The position numbers and the translations under genes were made by a program. Below, in pieces: positions 53,179 to 61,087 of a stretch of 64,000 bases of DNA (the stretch's first letter is position 1; the number at the start of each line of letters is the position of its first letter). The notes beneath the pieces are model-generated. The model was not told the origin of the DNA. It ran no database searches and worked only from the letters and a program-made list of their open reading frames with translations. The stretch is from the NCBI GenBank assembly GCA_002435715.1, contig DISD01000091.1, positions 7,245-71,244 on the forward strand, given 5' to 3'. The stretch comes from Rhodospirillaceae bacterium UBA6219. GTDB lineage: Bacteria; Pseudomonadota; Alphaproteobacteria; Rhodospirillales; Magnetospirillaceae.

Positions 53179-53906
53179 ACGGCTTCGACGTCAGCTTCCT
53201 GGGCGCCTTTGGAGCCGGGGCGCTCAGCTTCCTGTCGCCTTGCGTGCTGCCGCTGATCCCGGCTTATCTGTGCTTCCTGGGCGGCGTCGGCATGGACCAG
53301 CTGACCGATGGCAAAAGCAGCCGGCGCAGCGTACTGCCCGCCGCTTTGGCCTTCGTCATCGGTTTTTCCACCGTTTTCATCGCCATGGGGGCCTCGGCCT
53401 CGGCGCTGAACCGGCTGATCATGGACAACATGAACTGGCTGTCGGTGGCGGCCGGTTTGGTGATCATCGTCTTCGGCCTGCATTACATGGGGGTGATGCG
53501 CATCGCCTTTTTGAATTTCGAAAAGCGCGTCCATGTGCAGCAAAAACCCGCCGGGCTGATCGGCGCCTTCGTGCTGGGTCTGGCCTTCGCCTTTGGCTGG
53601 ACGCCCTGCGTCGGCCCGATCCTGGCCACCATCCTGATGCTGGCCGCCGGCGGCGAAGGGATCACCCACGGCACCTTGCTGCTGGGGGCTTATGCCGCCG
53701 GGCTGGGCCTGCCCTTCCTGCTGGCCGCCGGGGCCGCCCGCCCGTTCATGGCCTTTTTGGGCAAGTTCCGCCGCCATATGCGGATGGTCGAAATCAGCAT
53801 CGGCAGCCTGTTGGTGATCACCGGCCTGCTGATCCTGACCGGGTCCATGAACGAGATCGGCAATTGGCTGTTGCAGAACGTCCCGGCGTTTCAAAGCGTG
53901 GGATGA
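53175..53906 (+). CDS. CcdA/SoxV-type thiol:disulfide electron carrier
   Basis: A 243-residue membrane protein with about six segments. The redox cysteines are in SFLSPCVLPLIPAYLCFLGG and FGWTPCVGPILA, the two Pro-Cys motifs of the CcdA family. It carries reducing equivalents from cytoplasmic thioredoxin to the periplasm. Overlap with soxB points to a SoxV role, keeping the SoxY cysteine reduced; a role in cytochrome c maturation for SoxXA is also possible. The periplasmic SoxW thioredoxin partner is not seen here. Confidence 0.9.
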   Translation: MNGFDVSFLGAFGAGALSFLSPCVLPLIPAYLCFLGGVGMDQLTDGKSSRRSVLPAALAFVIGFSTVFIAMGASASALNRLIMDNMNWLSVAAGLVIIVFGLHYMGVMRIAFLNFEKRVHVQQKPAGLIGAFVLGLAFAFGWTPCVGPILATILMLAAGGEGITHGTLLLGAYAAGLGLPFLLAAGAARPFMAFLGKFRRHMRMVEISIGSLLVITGLLILTGSMNEIGNWLLQNVPAFQSVG

Positions 53907-53955
53907 TCTTTAACAAGCACCTGAGCGGGCCCGGCACGGGGGCGTCACGGACGAT

Positions 53956-54252
53956 CTAACAACATTCGTCTTCCAGGGCGCGCAAGGCGGCAAGCCCGGC
54001 TTCGTCGCCATGTTCCTCGAACAATTCCTCGATGTAATAGGTGTGGCTGCAGGCCAGACACAATTCGTCGGCCTTGCGAAAGCCCACCTTGCCGGCCTCG
54101 GCCAGACGCACGATGAAGCGGTCCCACAACGCGTTGGACTTGGCGGGGTCGGAAATGATGGCCAGCACATGTTCGATCACGGTCTTGGCGTGGCCTTCGC
54201 AATCGATGCCGCCGAAGCTGACGTAACGGTCGGGAGGAGTCATCTGGGTCAT
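53956..54252 (-). CDS. cowN: N2-fixation sustaining protein CowN
   Basis: A 98-residue cytoplasmic protein. The motifs RYVSFGGIDCEGHAKTVI, RFIVRLAEAGKVGFRKADEL, the HTYYIEELFEEHGDEAGL segment and the terminal ALEDECC reproduce the CowN pattern. CowN protects nitrogenase against carbon monoxide inhibition, allowing N2-dependent growth in CO; in Rhodospirillum rubrum its expression is CO-induced. The ATG at 54252 is chosen (MTQMTPP); a second ATG 9 bp later is possible, and neither has a strong ribosome-binding site. An RcoM-like CO sensor gene lies immediately upstream on the same strand. Confidence 0.9.
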   Translation of the reverse strand: MTQMTPPDRYVSFGGIDCEGHAKTVIEHVLAIISDPAKSNALWDRFIVRLAEAGKVGFRKADELCLACSHTYYIEELFEEHGDEAGLAALRALEDECC

Positions 54253-54329
54253 GATGTCGGAACCTTGGGGCTGTTTGGCGGCAGCCATGACAGCTTGTCC
54301 AAGCGCCCCCCCGTCCTCAACACTCTCCA

Positions 54330-54385
54330 CGCCAACGGCATTTGGGTTTTCCCCAAATGCATTCCTGATGCACGAAATGCATCAG
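54330..54385 (-). promoter_or_regulatory. Inverted and phased direct repeats between rcoM-like and cowN genes
   Basis: Two perfect inverted repeats: GCATTTGGG-N5-CCCAAATGC (54338-54360) and CTGATGCA-N5-TGCATCAG (54365-54385, covering the end of the regulator gene). On the minus strand ATGCATTT occurs twice, 20 bp apart. In the same register TTnnnG occurs three times: TTCGTG, TTGGGG and TTGGCG at 20- and 21-bp spacing, ending ~78 bp before the cowN start. From memory, RcoM targets are triplets of TTnnnG direct repeats, so this is a candidate CO-responsive operator. The hairpins may also terminate the regulator transcript. Confidence 0.5.
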
Positions 54386-55077
54386 ACCGCCAGACGATTG
54401 CGCAGCAATTCCACCTTGCCGCGACTGACCGGCACCGCTTCGGCATCGGGCACGTCCAGGACGATGCGCCATTGTCCATCCTGGCGCTCCACCGCCTTGG
54501 CCCGGCGCAGGTTGACGATCCACGACCGGTGGACCTGGACGAAGGTCACCGGATCGAGCCGGCCGATCAGTTCGGCGAACCCCATGGTACAGGGATGGAC
54601 GGAACCATCGGTGGCGATGACGCGGGAATAATGCCGTTCGGCCCGGAAGGCCGCCGCCAGCGACACGTCCAGCAGCCGCACCCCGTGGCGTGAATCGAGC
54701 GGCAGTTTCAGCAGGGGCTCGGCCGGGGCCTGGGGCAGCGCTTCGACCAGATGGAAGACCAGACAATAGCCCGCCCCGTTCACCCCATCCATCAACGACA
54801 CCCGGGCCACCAGCGTGCCCATGGGCAGGGTCATGGCCATCGAGGCCGGCTGGTCGGGTTGCGCCAGGGCCTGATCCAGCAGCCATTGCACCTTGGGCCG
54901 CACCATGGGGGGATGCAGGTCCAAGATGGGGGTACCCAGCACCGCCACGCCTTGGACGGCGCCTTGGCCTTCCAGCATGCGCCGGGCCAATTGGTTGGCG
55001 GTGACCACACGGCGTTCGCCGTCCAGGACGACCACGCCCTGGGGGATCCGCTGCAAACGATATTCGAAGCTGCTCAT
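54382..55077 (-). CDS. RcoM-like PAS-LytTR transcriptional regulator (putative heme CO sensor)
   Basis: A 231-residue one-component regulator. Residues ~5-110 form a PAS domain (RIPQGVVVLDGERRVVTANQLA); residues ~135-231 form a LytTR DNA-binding domain (YSRVIATDGSVHPCTMGFAEL, FVQVHRSWIVNLRRAKAVERQ). This architecture is that of RcoM, which binds heme through a PAS His and Met and activates genes on CO binding. Candidate ligands are His55 (ILDLHPP) and Met86 (LPMGT), spaced 31 residues as compared with His74/Met104 in Burkholderia RcoM. Its position upstream of cowN strongly supports CO sensing. Heme binding itself is inference. Confidence 0.8.
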   Translation of the reverse strand: MSSFEYRLQRIPQGVVVLDGERRVVTANQLARRMLEGQGAVQGVAVLGTPILDLHPPMVRPKVQWLLDQALAQPDQPASMAMTLPMGTLVARVSLMDGVNGAGYCLVFHLVEALPQAPAEPLLKLPLDSRHGVRLLDVSLAAAFRAERHYSRVIATDGSVHPCTMGFAELIGRLDPVTFVQVHRSWIVNLRRAKAVERQDGQWRIVLDVPDAEAVPVSRGKVELLRNRLAV

Positions 55078-55191
55078 GACGGGGGCTCAAGCCCTTGCTG
55101 GGGTTGCTCTTGGCGGGTGCGGGTGCTAACGTCCGGCCAACTTCATCCAAATGCAAGACTTCTTGCTCTGGCTTACGGAGACCATCACCGC

Positions 55192-55491
55192 ATGTCCCTG
55201 GACAAAGCTGCCGTCCGCGCCATCGCCGAACTGGCCCGCATCGAGGTCCGCGACGAGGAACTCGATCATCTGGCCGGCGAACTTTCCGGCATCCTTCATT
55301 TCGTCGAACAACTGGCCGAGGTGAACACCGACGGTGTGCAACCCATGTCGTCGGTTGCCGACCTGACCCTGCCCATGCGCAAGGACGTGGTCACCGATGG
55401 CGGCCAGTTCGCCGCCGTACTGGCCAATGCCCCCGATGGCGTCGTCGAAGACCAGGGCGGCTTCTTCACCGTTCCCAAGGTGGTGGAATAA
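55192..55491 (+). CDS. gatC: Asp-tRNA(Asn)/Glu-tRNA(Gln) amidotransferase subunit C
   Basis: A 99-residue subunit that stabilises GatA and contacts GatB. AAVRAIAELARIEVRDEELDHLA, FVEQLAEVNTDGVQPM and the terminal MRKDVVTDG...GFFTVPKVVE are family motifs. ACGGAG lies upstream of the ATG. First gene of gatCAB; its TAA shares a base with the gatA ATG. Divergent from the CO-sensor gene. Confidence 0.95.
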   Translation: MSLDKAAVRAIAELARIEVRDEELDHLAGELSGILHFVEQLAEVNTDGVQPMSSVADLTLPMRKDVVTDGGQFAAVLANAPDGVVEDQGGFFTVPKVVE

Positions 55492-56963
55492 TGAGCGAAC
55501 TGACCAAACTGACCATCGCCCAGGCCCGCGACAAGATGGCCAAGGGCGAGTTCACCGCCGTCGAGCTGACCGAGGCCCACATCAAGGCCATGGAAGCCAA
55601 GCGGAACTTAGGCGCCTATATCGTCGAGACCCCGGACCTGGCCCGCGAACAGGCCAAGGCGTCGGATCTGCGCCGTCAGGCCGGTCAGGCCGGCGCCCTG
55701 GAAGGCATTCCGCTGGGCATCAAGGATTTGTTCTGCACCAAGGGCGTGCAGACCACGGCGGCCAGCCACATCCTGGAAGGTTTCAAGCCGCAGTATGAAT
55801 CCACCGTGTCGGGCAAGCTGCTGGATGCCGGTTCGGTCATGCTGGGCAAGCTGAACCTGGACGAATTCGCCATGGGTTCGTCCAACATGACCAGCTATTT
55901 CGGCAAGGTCACCAACCCCTGGAAGTCCAAGTCGGACGCGGCCAAGCAGTTGGTCCCTGGCGGTTCGTCCGGCGGTTCGGCGGCGGCTGTGGCCGCCCGC
56001 ATCGCCATGGGCGCCACCGGCACCGATACCGGCGGCTCGATCCGTCAGCCGGCGGCGTTCTGCGGCATCACCGGCATCAAGCCGACCTATGGCCGCTGCT
56101 CGCGCTGGGGCGTCGTCGCCTTCGCCAGCTCGCTGGATCAGCCCGGCCCCATGGCGCGGGACGTGCGCGACTGCGCCATCATGCTGGGCGCCATGGCCGG
56201 GCACGATTCCAAGGACAGCACTTCCGCCCCCATGGCGGTGCCGAACTTCGAAGCGGCGCTGACCGGCGACATCCGTGGCCTGAAGGTGGGTATCCCCAAG
56301 GAATACCGCCCCGACGGCCTGTCGGACGAAATCCAGCAGGTGTGGGAACAGGGCATCGAGTGGCTGAAGGCCGCCGGCGCCACCCCGGTGGAAATCACCC
56401 TGCCGCACACCAAATACGCGCTTCCCACCTATTACATCGTCGCCCCGGCGGAGGCTTCGTCGAATCTGGCCCGCTATGACGGGGTGCGCTTCGGCCTGCG
56501 GGTCGAAGGGTCCAGCCTGGACGACATGTACAAGAAGACCCGCGCCGCCGGTTTCGGCCCGGAAGTGCGTCGCCGCATCATGATCGGCACCTATGTGCTG
56601 TCGGCCGGTTATTACGACGCCTATTACTCGAAGGCCCAGAAGGTCCGCCGTCTGATCGCCGACGATTTCAAGAAGGCGTTCGAAACCGTCGACGTCATCC
56701 TGACCCCCACCGCGCCGTCGGCGGCTTTCGGCATGGATGAAAACACCGACGATCCGGTGACCATGTGGCTGAACGACGTGTTCACCATCCCCACCAGCCT
56801 TGCCGGTCTGCCCGGCCTGTCGTTGCCCGCCGGCCTGAACGCCGACGGCCTGCCCTTGGGCCTGCAACTGATCGGCCGTCCGTTCGACGAGGAAACCGTG
56901 TTCAAGGTGGCCGGCGTGATGGAATCCGCCGCCGGCTTCACTGCCACTCCGGAGGGTGTGTGA
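55491..56963 (+). CDS. gatA: Asp-tRNA(Asn)/Glu-tRNA(Gln) amidotransferase subunit A
   Basis: A 490-residue amidase-signature enzyme that releases ammonia from glutamine. The catalytic Ser-cisSer-Lys triad is visible: Lys in GIKDLFCTKG, cis-Ser in LVPGGSSGGSAAAVA and the nucleophile Ser in GTDTGGSIRQPAAFCG. LNLDEFAMGSSNM is also typical. Overlaps gatC and gatB at start and stop. Confidence 0.97.
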   Translation: MSELTKLTIAQARDKMAKGEFTAVELTEAHIKAMEAKRNLGAYIVETPDLAREQAKASDLRRQAGQAGALEGIPLGIKDLFCTKGVQTTAASHILEGFKPQYESTVSGKLLDAGSVMLGKLNLDEFAMGSSNMTSYFGKVTNPWKSKSDAAKQLVPGGSSGGSAAAVAARIAMGATGTDTGGSIRQPAAFCGITGIKPTYGRCSRWGVVAFASSLDQPGPMARDVRDCAIMLGAMAGHDSKDSTSAPMAVPNFEAALTGDIRGLKVGIPKEYRPDGLSDEIQQVWEQGIEWLKAAGATPVEITLPHTKYALPTYYIVAPAEASSNLARYDGVRFGLRVEGSSLDDMYKKTRAAGFGPEVRRRIMIGTYVLSAGYYDAYYSKAQKVRRLIADDFKKAFETVDVILTPTAPSAAFGMDENTDDPVTMWLNDVFTIPTSLAGLPGLSLPAGLNADGLPLGLQLIGRPFDEETVFKVAGVMESAAGFTATPEGV

Positions 56964-58417
56964 TGATCATTCAGGGTGATACCGGCGATTGGGAAATCGT
57001 CATCGGTCTGGAAGTGCACGCCCAGGTCATTTCCAACGCCAAGCTGTTTTCCGGGGCGGCCACCGCTTTCGGGGCCGAACCCAACGATCAGGTCAGCTTC
57101 GTCGATGCCGGCTTTCCCGGCATGCTGCCGGTGATCAACGAAAAATGCGTCGAACAGGCGGTGCGCACTGGTCTGGGCCTGAAGGCCCAAATCAACCTGA
57201 CCAGCGTCTTCGCGCGTAAGAACTATTTCTACGCCGATCTGCCCCAGGGCTATCAGATCAGCCAGTACGACATGCCCATCGTCGGCGAAGGCACCCTGCT
57301 GATCGATCTGCCCGACGGCAGCACGCGGGCCATCGGCATCGAACGCCTGCACCTGGAACAGGACGCCGGCAAGTCCATCCATGACATGCATCCGTCCAAG
57401 TCCTATATCGACTTGAACCGCTCGGGCGTGGCGTTGATGGAAATCGTCTCCAAACCCGACATGCGGTCCCCGGAAGAAGCCGGTGCATACCTCACCAAGC
57501 TGCGCACCATCCTGCGCTATTTGGAAACCTGCGACGGCAACATGCAGGAAGGAAGCATGCGCTGCGACGCCAACGTCTCGGTGCGTCCGGTGGGATCGAC
57601 CGAACTGCGCACCCGCTGCGAGATCAAGAACGTCAATTCCATCCGCTTCGTCCAGCAGGCCATCGAATTCGAGGCCCGGCGTCACATCGACGTTTACGAA
57701 AACGGCGGCGAGATCAAGCAGGAAACCCGCCTGTTCGATTCGGTCAAGGGCGAGACCCGTTCCATGCGCAGCAAGGAACACGCCCACGATTACCGTTACT
57801 TCCCCGACCCCGATCTGCTGCCGCTGGTGGTGTCCCAAGATCTGGTGGACAGCATCCAGGCGACCCTGCCGGAACTGCCGGACGAGAAGAAGGCCCGCTT
57901 CATGGCGGAATACGGCCTGAACGCCTATGATGCCGGCGTCATGGTCGCCGAAAAGGACTCGGCCGAGTTCTTCGAAGGCGTCGCCAAGGGCCGCGACGGC
58001 AAGACCGCCGCCAATTGGGTGATGGGCGATTTCTTCGCCACCATGAATTCCGACGCCAAGTACACCTGGACCAATCCGCCGGTGACGGCCGAGAACCTGG
58101 GCAAGATGATCGATTTGATCAAGGACGGCACCATTTCCACCCGTCTGGCCAAGGACGTGTTCATCTTCATGGTGGAATCGGGCAAGGATCCGGCCACCAT
58201 CGTCGAGGAAAAGGGCCTGAAGCAGGTCACCGACACCGGGGCCATCGAAAAGGCCATCGACGAAGTCTTCGCCGCCAATCCCGACAAGGTGGCCGAGGTC
58301 AAGGGCGGCAAGGACAAGCTGATGGGCTGGTTCGTCGGTCAGGTGATGAAAGCCACGCAAGGCAAGGCCAATCCCGGCATGCTGAACGAGCTGATCGCCA
58401 AGAAGTTCAAGGAATAA
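56963..58417 (+). CDS. gatB: Asp-tRNA(Asn)/Glu-tRNA(Gln) amidotransferase subunit B
   Basis: A 484-residue subunit that phosphorylates and transamidates mischarged tRNA. WEIVIGLEVHAQV, NRSGVALMEIVSKPDMRS, RCDANVSVRP, RCEIKNVNSIRF and DYRYFPDPDLLPL are hallmark motifs; the C-terminal YqeY-like tail ends in NPGMLNELIAKKF. Overlaps gatA (TGATG) and ends at a strong terminator. The presence of gatCAB implies indirect Gln- and/or Asn-tRNA synthesis. Confidence 0.97.
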   Translation: MIIQGDTGDWEIVIGLEVHAQVISNAKLFSGAATAFGAEPNDQVSFVDAGFPGMLPVINEKCVEQAVRTGLGLKAQINLTSVFARKNYFYADLPQGYQISQYDMPIVGEGTLLIDLPDGSTRAIGIERLHLEQDAGKSIHDMHPSKSYIDLNRSGVALMEIVSKPDMRSPEEAGAYLTKLRTILRYLETCDGNMQEGSMRCDANVSVRPVGSTELRTRCEIKNVNSIRFVQQAIEFEARRHIDVYENGGEIKQETRLFDSVKGETRSMRSKEHAHDYRYFPDPDLLPLVVSQDLVDSIQATLPELPDEKKARFMAEYGLNAYDAGVMVAEKDSAEFFEGVAKGRDGKTAANWVMGDFFATMNSDAKYTWTNPPVTAENLGKMIDLIKDGTISTRLAKDVFIFMVESGKDPATIVEEKGLKQVTDTGAIEKAIDEVFAANPDKVAEVKGGKDKLMGWFVGQVMKATQGKANPGMLNELIAKKFKE

Positions 58418-58425
58418 CCAAGCCA

Positions 58426-58458
58426 AACCCCGATGAAGCCGCTTCATCGGGGTTTTTT
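58426..58458 (+). terminator. Rho-independent terminator after gatB
   Basis: ACCCCGATGAAGC (58427-58439) pairs with GCTTCATCGGGGT (58441-58453) with almost no loop, followed by a T-run. Confidence 0.92.
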
Positions 58459-58552
58459 CTTGGCCGCCCCCTCACGTGACCAAAATCAAAGCCCCTGCCC
58501 GTTCGGGCGGTCATCATGGCTCCATCCTGGATTTGTCCCAATGGAGAATGTC

Positions 58553-58684
58553 ATGTCCACCGCCACCGTTTCGTCGTTCCGTTCCGAAATCACCGCCGTG
58601 GCCATGGGCCTGGTCATTTTGTGCGCCGGTACCGTGGCCGTGATCGGCTCGATCGGCCTGGGCGCCTGGATCTTGGGGGTCTAA
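58553..58684 (+). CDS. 43-residue single-span membrane protein
   Basis: A very small protein: a hydrophilic N-terminus (MSTATVSSFRSEIT) and one hydrophobic helix (AVAMGLVILCAGTVAVIGSI ...) to the end. TGGAGA 6-7 bp upstream supports the ATG at 58553; an in-frame ATG 12 bp earlier lacks a ribosome-binding site. It is flanked by terminators on both sides, so it is an independent transcript, which favours a real gene. No family is recognised. Confidence 0.6.
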   Translation: MSTATVSSFRSEITAVAMGLVILCAGTVAVIGSIGLGAWILGV

Positions 58685-58685
58685 G

Positions 58686-58772
58686 CCTCCAACCATTGGA
58701 GGAATTGCGATTTCGCAATTCCATTGTAATAATGAGGAATCTAAGGCGGGCTGTATGCCCGCCTTTTTCTTT
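58686..58772 (+). terminator. Hairpin series and terminator after the 43-residue membrane protein
   Basis: Three hairpins in 87 bp: CCTCCAA-N3-TTGGAGG (58686-58702), GGAATTGCG-N4-CGCAATTCC (58701-58722) and the terminator AAGGCGGGC-N5-GCCCGCCTT followed by T residues (58743-58772). The first two overlap by two bases and could be alternative structures. Confidence 0.8.
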
Positions 58773-58856
58773 GCCCCGCACGGTCGCAAGACTCTTGACG
58801 TCTGTCATAAAAGTGTAACAAATCCCCCGTCGTTTTTTCCTCCCAGGTCGTCTGCC

Positions 58857-59282
58857 GTGACTCATCCCAAAGCCCTTGTCCAATATGCCGCGCTGCCCTA
58901 TCGGATGGTGGACGGTCATGCCGAGGTCATGTTGGTGACCTCGCGTGAGACCAAGCGGTGGATTCTGCCGAAAGGGCGGCCGGAAAAGCGCCTGAAGGCC
59001 CACGAAGTGGCGGCGGCCGAAGCCTTCGAGGAAGCCGGCATCGTCGGAACCGTCGTCAAGGATTCGTTCTGTCACTTCGCCAGCACCAAACGCCTGAAGA
59101 ACGGTCACGAACTGCCCTGCACCATCAAGGTCTATCTGCTGAAGGTGAAGAAGCAGGTGGACGAATGGCCGGAAAAGGGCCAGCGCGAACGCCGTTGGTT
59201 CACCCCCGGCGAAGCGGCGCTGATGGTCACCGAGGAAGGATTGATCAAAACCTTGCTGGATTTTGGCTCCCGCTGGGTGTGA
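58857..59282 (+). CDS. Nudix hydrolase
   Basis: A 141-residue Nudix protein. The box is present as LPKGRPEKRLKAHEVAAAEAFEEAGIVG, here split as LPKGRPEKRLKAHE and AAAEAFEEAGI; the usual Arg of REUxEE is Ala, while the metal-binding Glu pair is kept. The arrangement with WILPKG and a basic-rich C-terminus resembles diphosphoinositol-polyphosphate/Ap-nA type hydrolases found next to phosphate genes. GTG start with AGG upstream; an in-frame upstream extension overlaps the terminator region. A DUF47/PiT phosphate pair follows. Confidence 0.85.
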   Translation: MTHPKALVQYAALPYRMVDGHAEVMLVTSRETKRWILPKGRPEKRLKAHEVAAAEAFEEAGIVGTVVKDSFCHFASTKRLKNGHELPCTIKVYLLKVKKQVDEWPEKGQRERRWFTPGEAALMVTEEGLIKTLLDFGSRWV

Positions 59283-59376
59283 ATCCTCCCCGCGCACCGG
59301 GCTTGCCGACTTACGCCATGGACTCATGCGCCGCCCTGGGTGTATGACACTTTCGTGACAAAAGGATGGGGTCCCC

Positions 59377-60021
59377 ATGGCTTTGAAGTTCCTGCGCTCG
59401 CTGATGCCCAAGGAAGAGCGCTTCGTTGACTATTTCTCCCAGCACGCAGAATGCATCGCCGAAGCCGCCAAGGCCTTGTCGGCGATGATGCAGGCTCCGC
59501 CCACTGAACGCGAAGCACGCTGCGCCGAGGTCGGCATCATCGAGCAAAAGGCCGACACCGTCGCCAAGGAAACGTTGTTCGCCTTGCACCGCGCCTTTAT
59601 CACGCCGTTCGACCGCTCGGATATCCATGCCCTGACCACCGCGCTGGACGATGCCGTCGACCTGATCGAAGACGTGGCCCAGCACGCCATGCTATACAAG
59701 ATCGACCATTTCGGTCCGCGCATGATCGAATTGGCGGAAGTGATCGAAAAGATCGCCGCGCTGCTGATCAAAGCGCTGCCCTTGCTGCATGACATCAACC
59801 GCAATGTCGTCCACATCAACGCCCTGTGCGAGCAGGTGGGCAAGCTGGAAAGCGAAGGCGACCGCCTGTTGCATCAGGCGCTGTCGGAACTGATCGCGGA
59901 CAATCCGGACACCATCACCTTCATCGGCAAGAAGGAAGTCTACGACATGTTGGAGACGGTCACCGACCGCTGCGACGACGTCGCCGACCTGATCGAAGGC
60001 ATCGTCCTGGATCACGTGTGA
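59377..60021 (+). CDS. DUF47/PhoU-like accessory protein of a PiT phosphate transporter
   Basis: A 214-residue all-helical PhoU-related protein of the DUF47 (TIGR00153-type) family, with PKEERFVDYFSQHAECIAEA at the start, LHRAFITPFDRSDIHALT and LETVTDRCDDVADLIEGIVLDHV at the end. Such proteins regulate the low-affinity phosphate transporter encoded next to them. Its stop overlaps the transporter start (TGATG). Confidence 0.92.
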   Translation: MALKFLRSLMPKEERFVDYFSQHAECIAEAAKALSAMMQAPPTEREARCAEVGIIEQKADTVAKETLFALHRAFITPFDRSDIHALTTALDDAVDLIEDVAQHAMLYKIDHFGPRMIELAEVIEKIAALLIKALPLLHDINRNVVHINALCEQVGKLESEGDRLLHQALSELIADNPDTITFIGKKEVYDMLETVTDRCDDVADLIEGIVLDHV

Positions 60022-61022
60022 TGGAAGCGACGCTTGCCCTGCCGGCGCTGGTGGCGATCATCGCCGTCGCGCTGTTCTTCGACTTCATCAACGGCCTGCA
60101 CGACGCGGCGAACTCCATCGCCACCGTGGTTTCCACCCGGGTGTTGCCGCCGAAATGGGCGGTGGCCTGGGCGGCGTTCTTCAATTTCATCGCCTTCTTG
60201 TTCTTCGGCCTGCATGTGGCCGACACGGTGGGTCGCGGCATCGTCCAACCCGATGTCATCGACCCCGTCATCATCGTCTCGGCCCTGGCCGGCGCCATCA
60301 GCTGGAACCTGATCACCTGGTATCTGGGGCTGCCGTCGTCGTCGTCGCACGCCCTGATCGGCGGTCTGGCCGGTGCCGCCCTGGCCAAGGCCGGTCTGTC
60401 GGGTCTGGCCTGGGGCGGTTTCAACAAGACCGCCATCGCCATCGTCGGCTCGCCCTTGGTGGGCTTCGCCCTGGCGGTGTCGGTGATGATCACCCTTTCG
60501 TGGATTTTGCGCCGCGCCACCCCCTTCATGGTCGACAAAGGCTTCCGGCACCTGCAATTGCTGTCCGCCGCCCTTTATTCGCTGGGTCATGGCGGCAACG
60601 ACGCGCAGAAGACCATGGGCATCATCGCCGTGCTGCTGTACAGCCAGGGCTATCTGGGCGAGACCTTCCATGTGCCGCTGTGGGTGGTTCTGGCAGCACA
60701 GACCGCCATGGGGCTGGGGACCATGATGGGCGGTTGGCGCATCGTCAAGACCATGGGCTCGAAGATCACCGATCTACGCCCGTTCCAGGGCTTCTGTGCC
60801 GAAACCGCCGGCGCCATGACCCTGTTCGGCGCCACCTGGCTGGGTATTCCGGTGTCCACCACCCACACCATCACCGGCTCCATCGTCGGCGTCGGCGCCG
60901 TCAAACGTCAGTCGGCAGTGCGCTGGGGTCTGGCCGGCACCATCGTCTGGGCCTGGATCTTCACCATCCCCGCCGCCGGCATCATCTCGGCCGCCACCTA
61001 TTGGGTGGTCAGCCACATCTGA
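60021..61022 (+). CDS. PiT-family inorganic phosphate transporter
   Basis: A 333-residue polytopic membrane protein. The duplicated PiT signatures are both visible: FFDFINGLHDAANSIATVVSTR with the GxxDxANxxAT motif, and LSAALYSLGHGGNDAQKTMG. LGLPSSSSHALIGGL and GIPVSTTHTITGSIVG are the paired substrate-site repeats. It takes up metal-phosphate with protons. Forms an operon with the DUF47 gene. The symbol pitA is avoided because the subtype is not determinable here. Confidence 0.95.
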   Translation: MEATLALPALVAIIAVALFFDFINGLHDAANSIATVVSTRVLPPKWAVAWAAFFNFIAFLFFGLHVADTVGRGIVQPDVIDPVIIVSALAGAISWNLITWYLGLPSSSSHALIGGLAGAALAKAGLSGLAWGGFNKTAIAIVGSPLVGFALAVSVMITLSWILRRATPFMVDKGFRHLQLLSAALYSLGHGGNDAQKTMGIIAVLLYSQGYLGETFHVPLWVVLAAQTAMGLGTMMGGWRIVKTMGSKITDLRPFQGFCAETAGAMTLFGATWLGIPVSTTHTITGSIVGVGAVKRQSAVRWGLAGTIVWAWIFTIPAAGIISAATYWVVSHI

Positions 61023-61053
61023 AGGCGGGCTCTCTCCCGCACCCGCACAGATG

Positions 61054-61086
61054 AAAGGCGAAGAGGTTTCCCTCTTCGCCTTTTTT
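61054..61086. terminator. Bidirectional terminator between the phosphate transporter and leuA
   Basis: AAAGGCGAAGAGG pairs with CCTCTTCGCCTTT, followed by T residues on the plus strand. It is the only separator between the convergent genes, so it probably serves both, although the minus-strand T-tract is short. Confidence 0.88.
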
Positions 61087-61087
61087 C

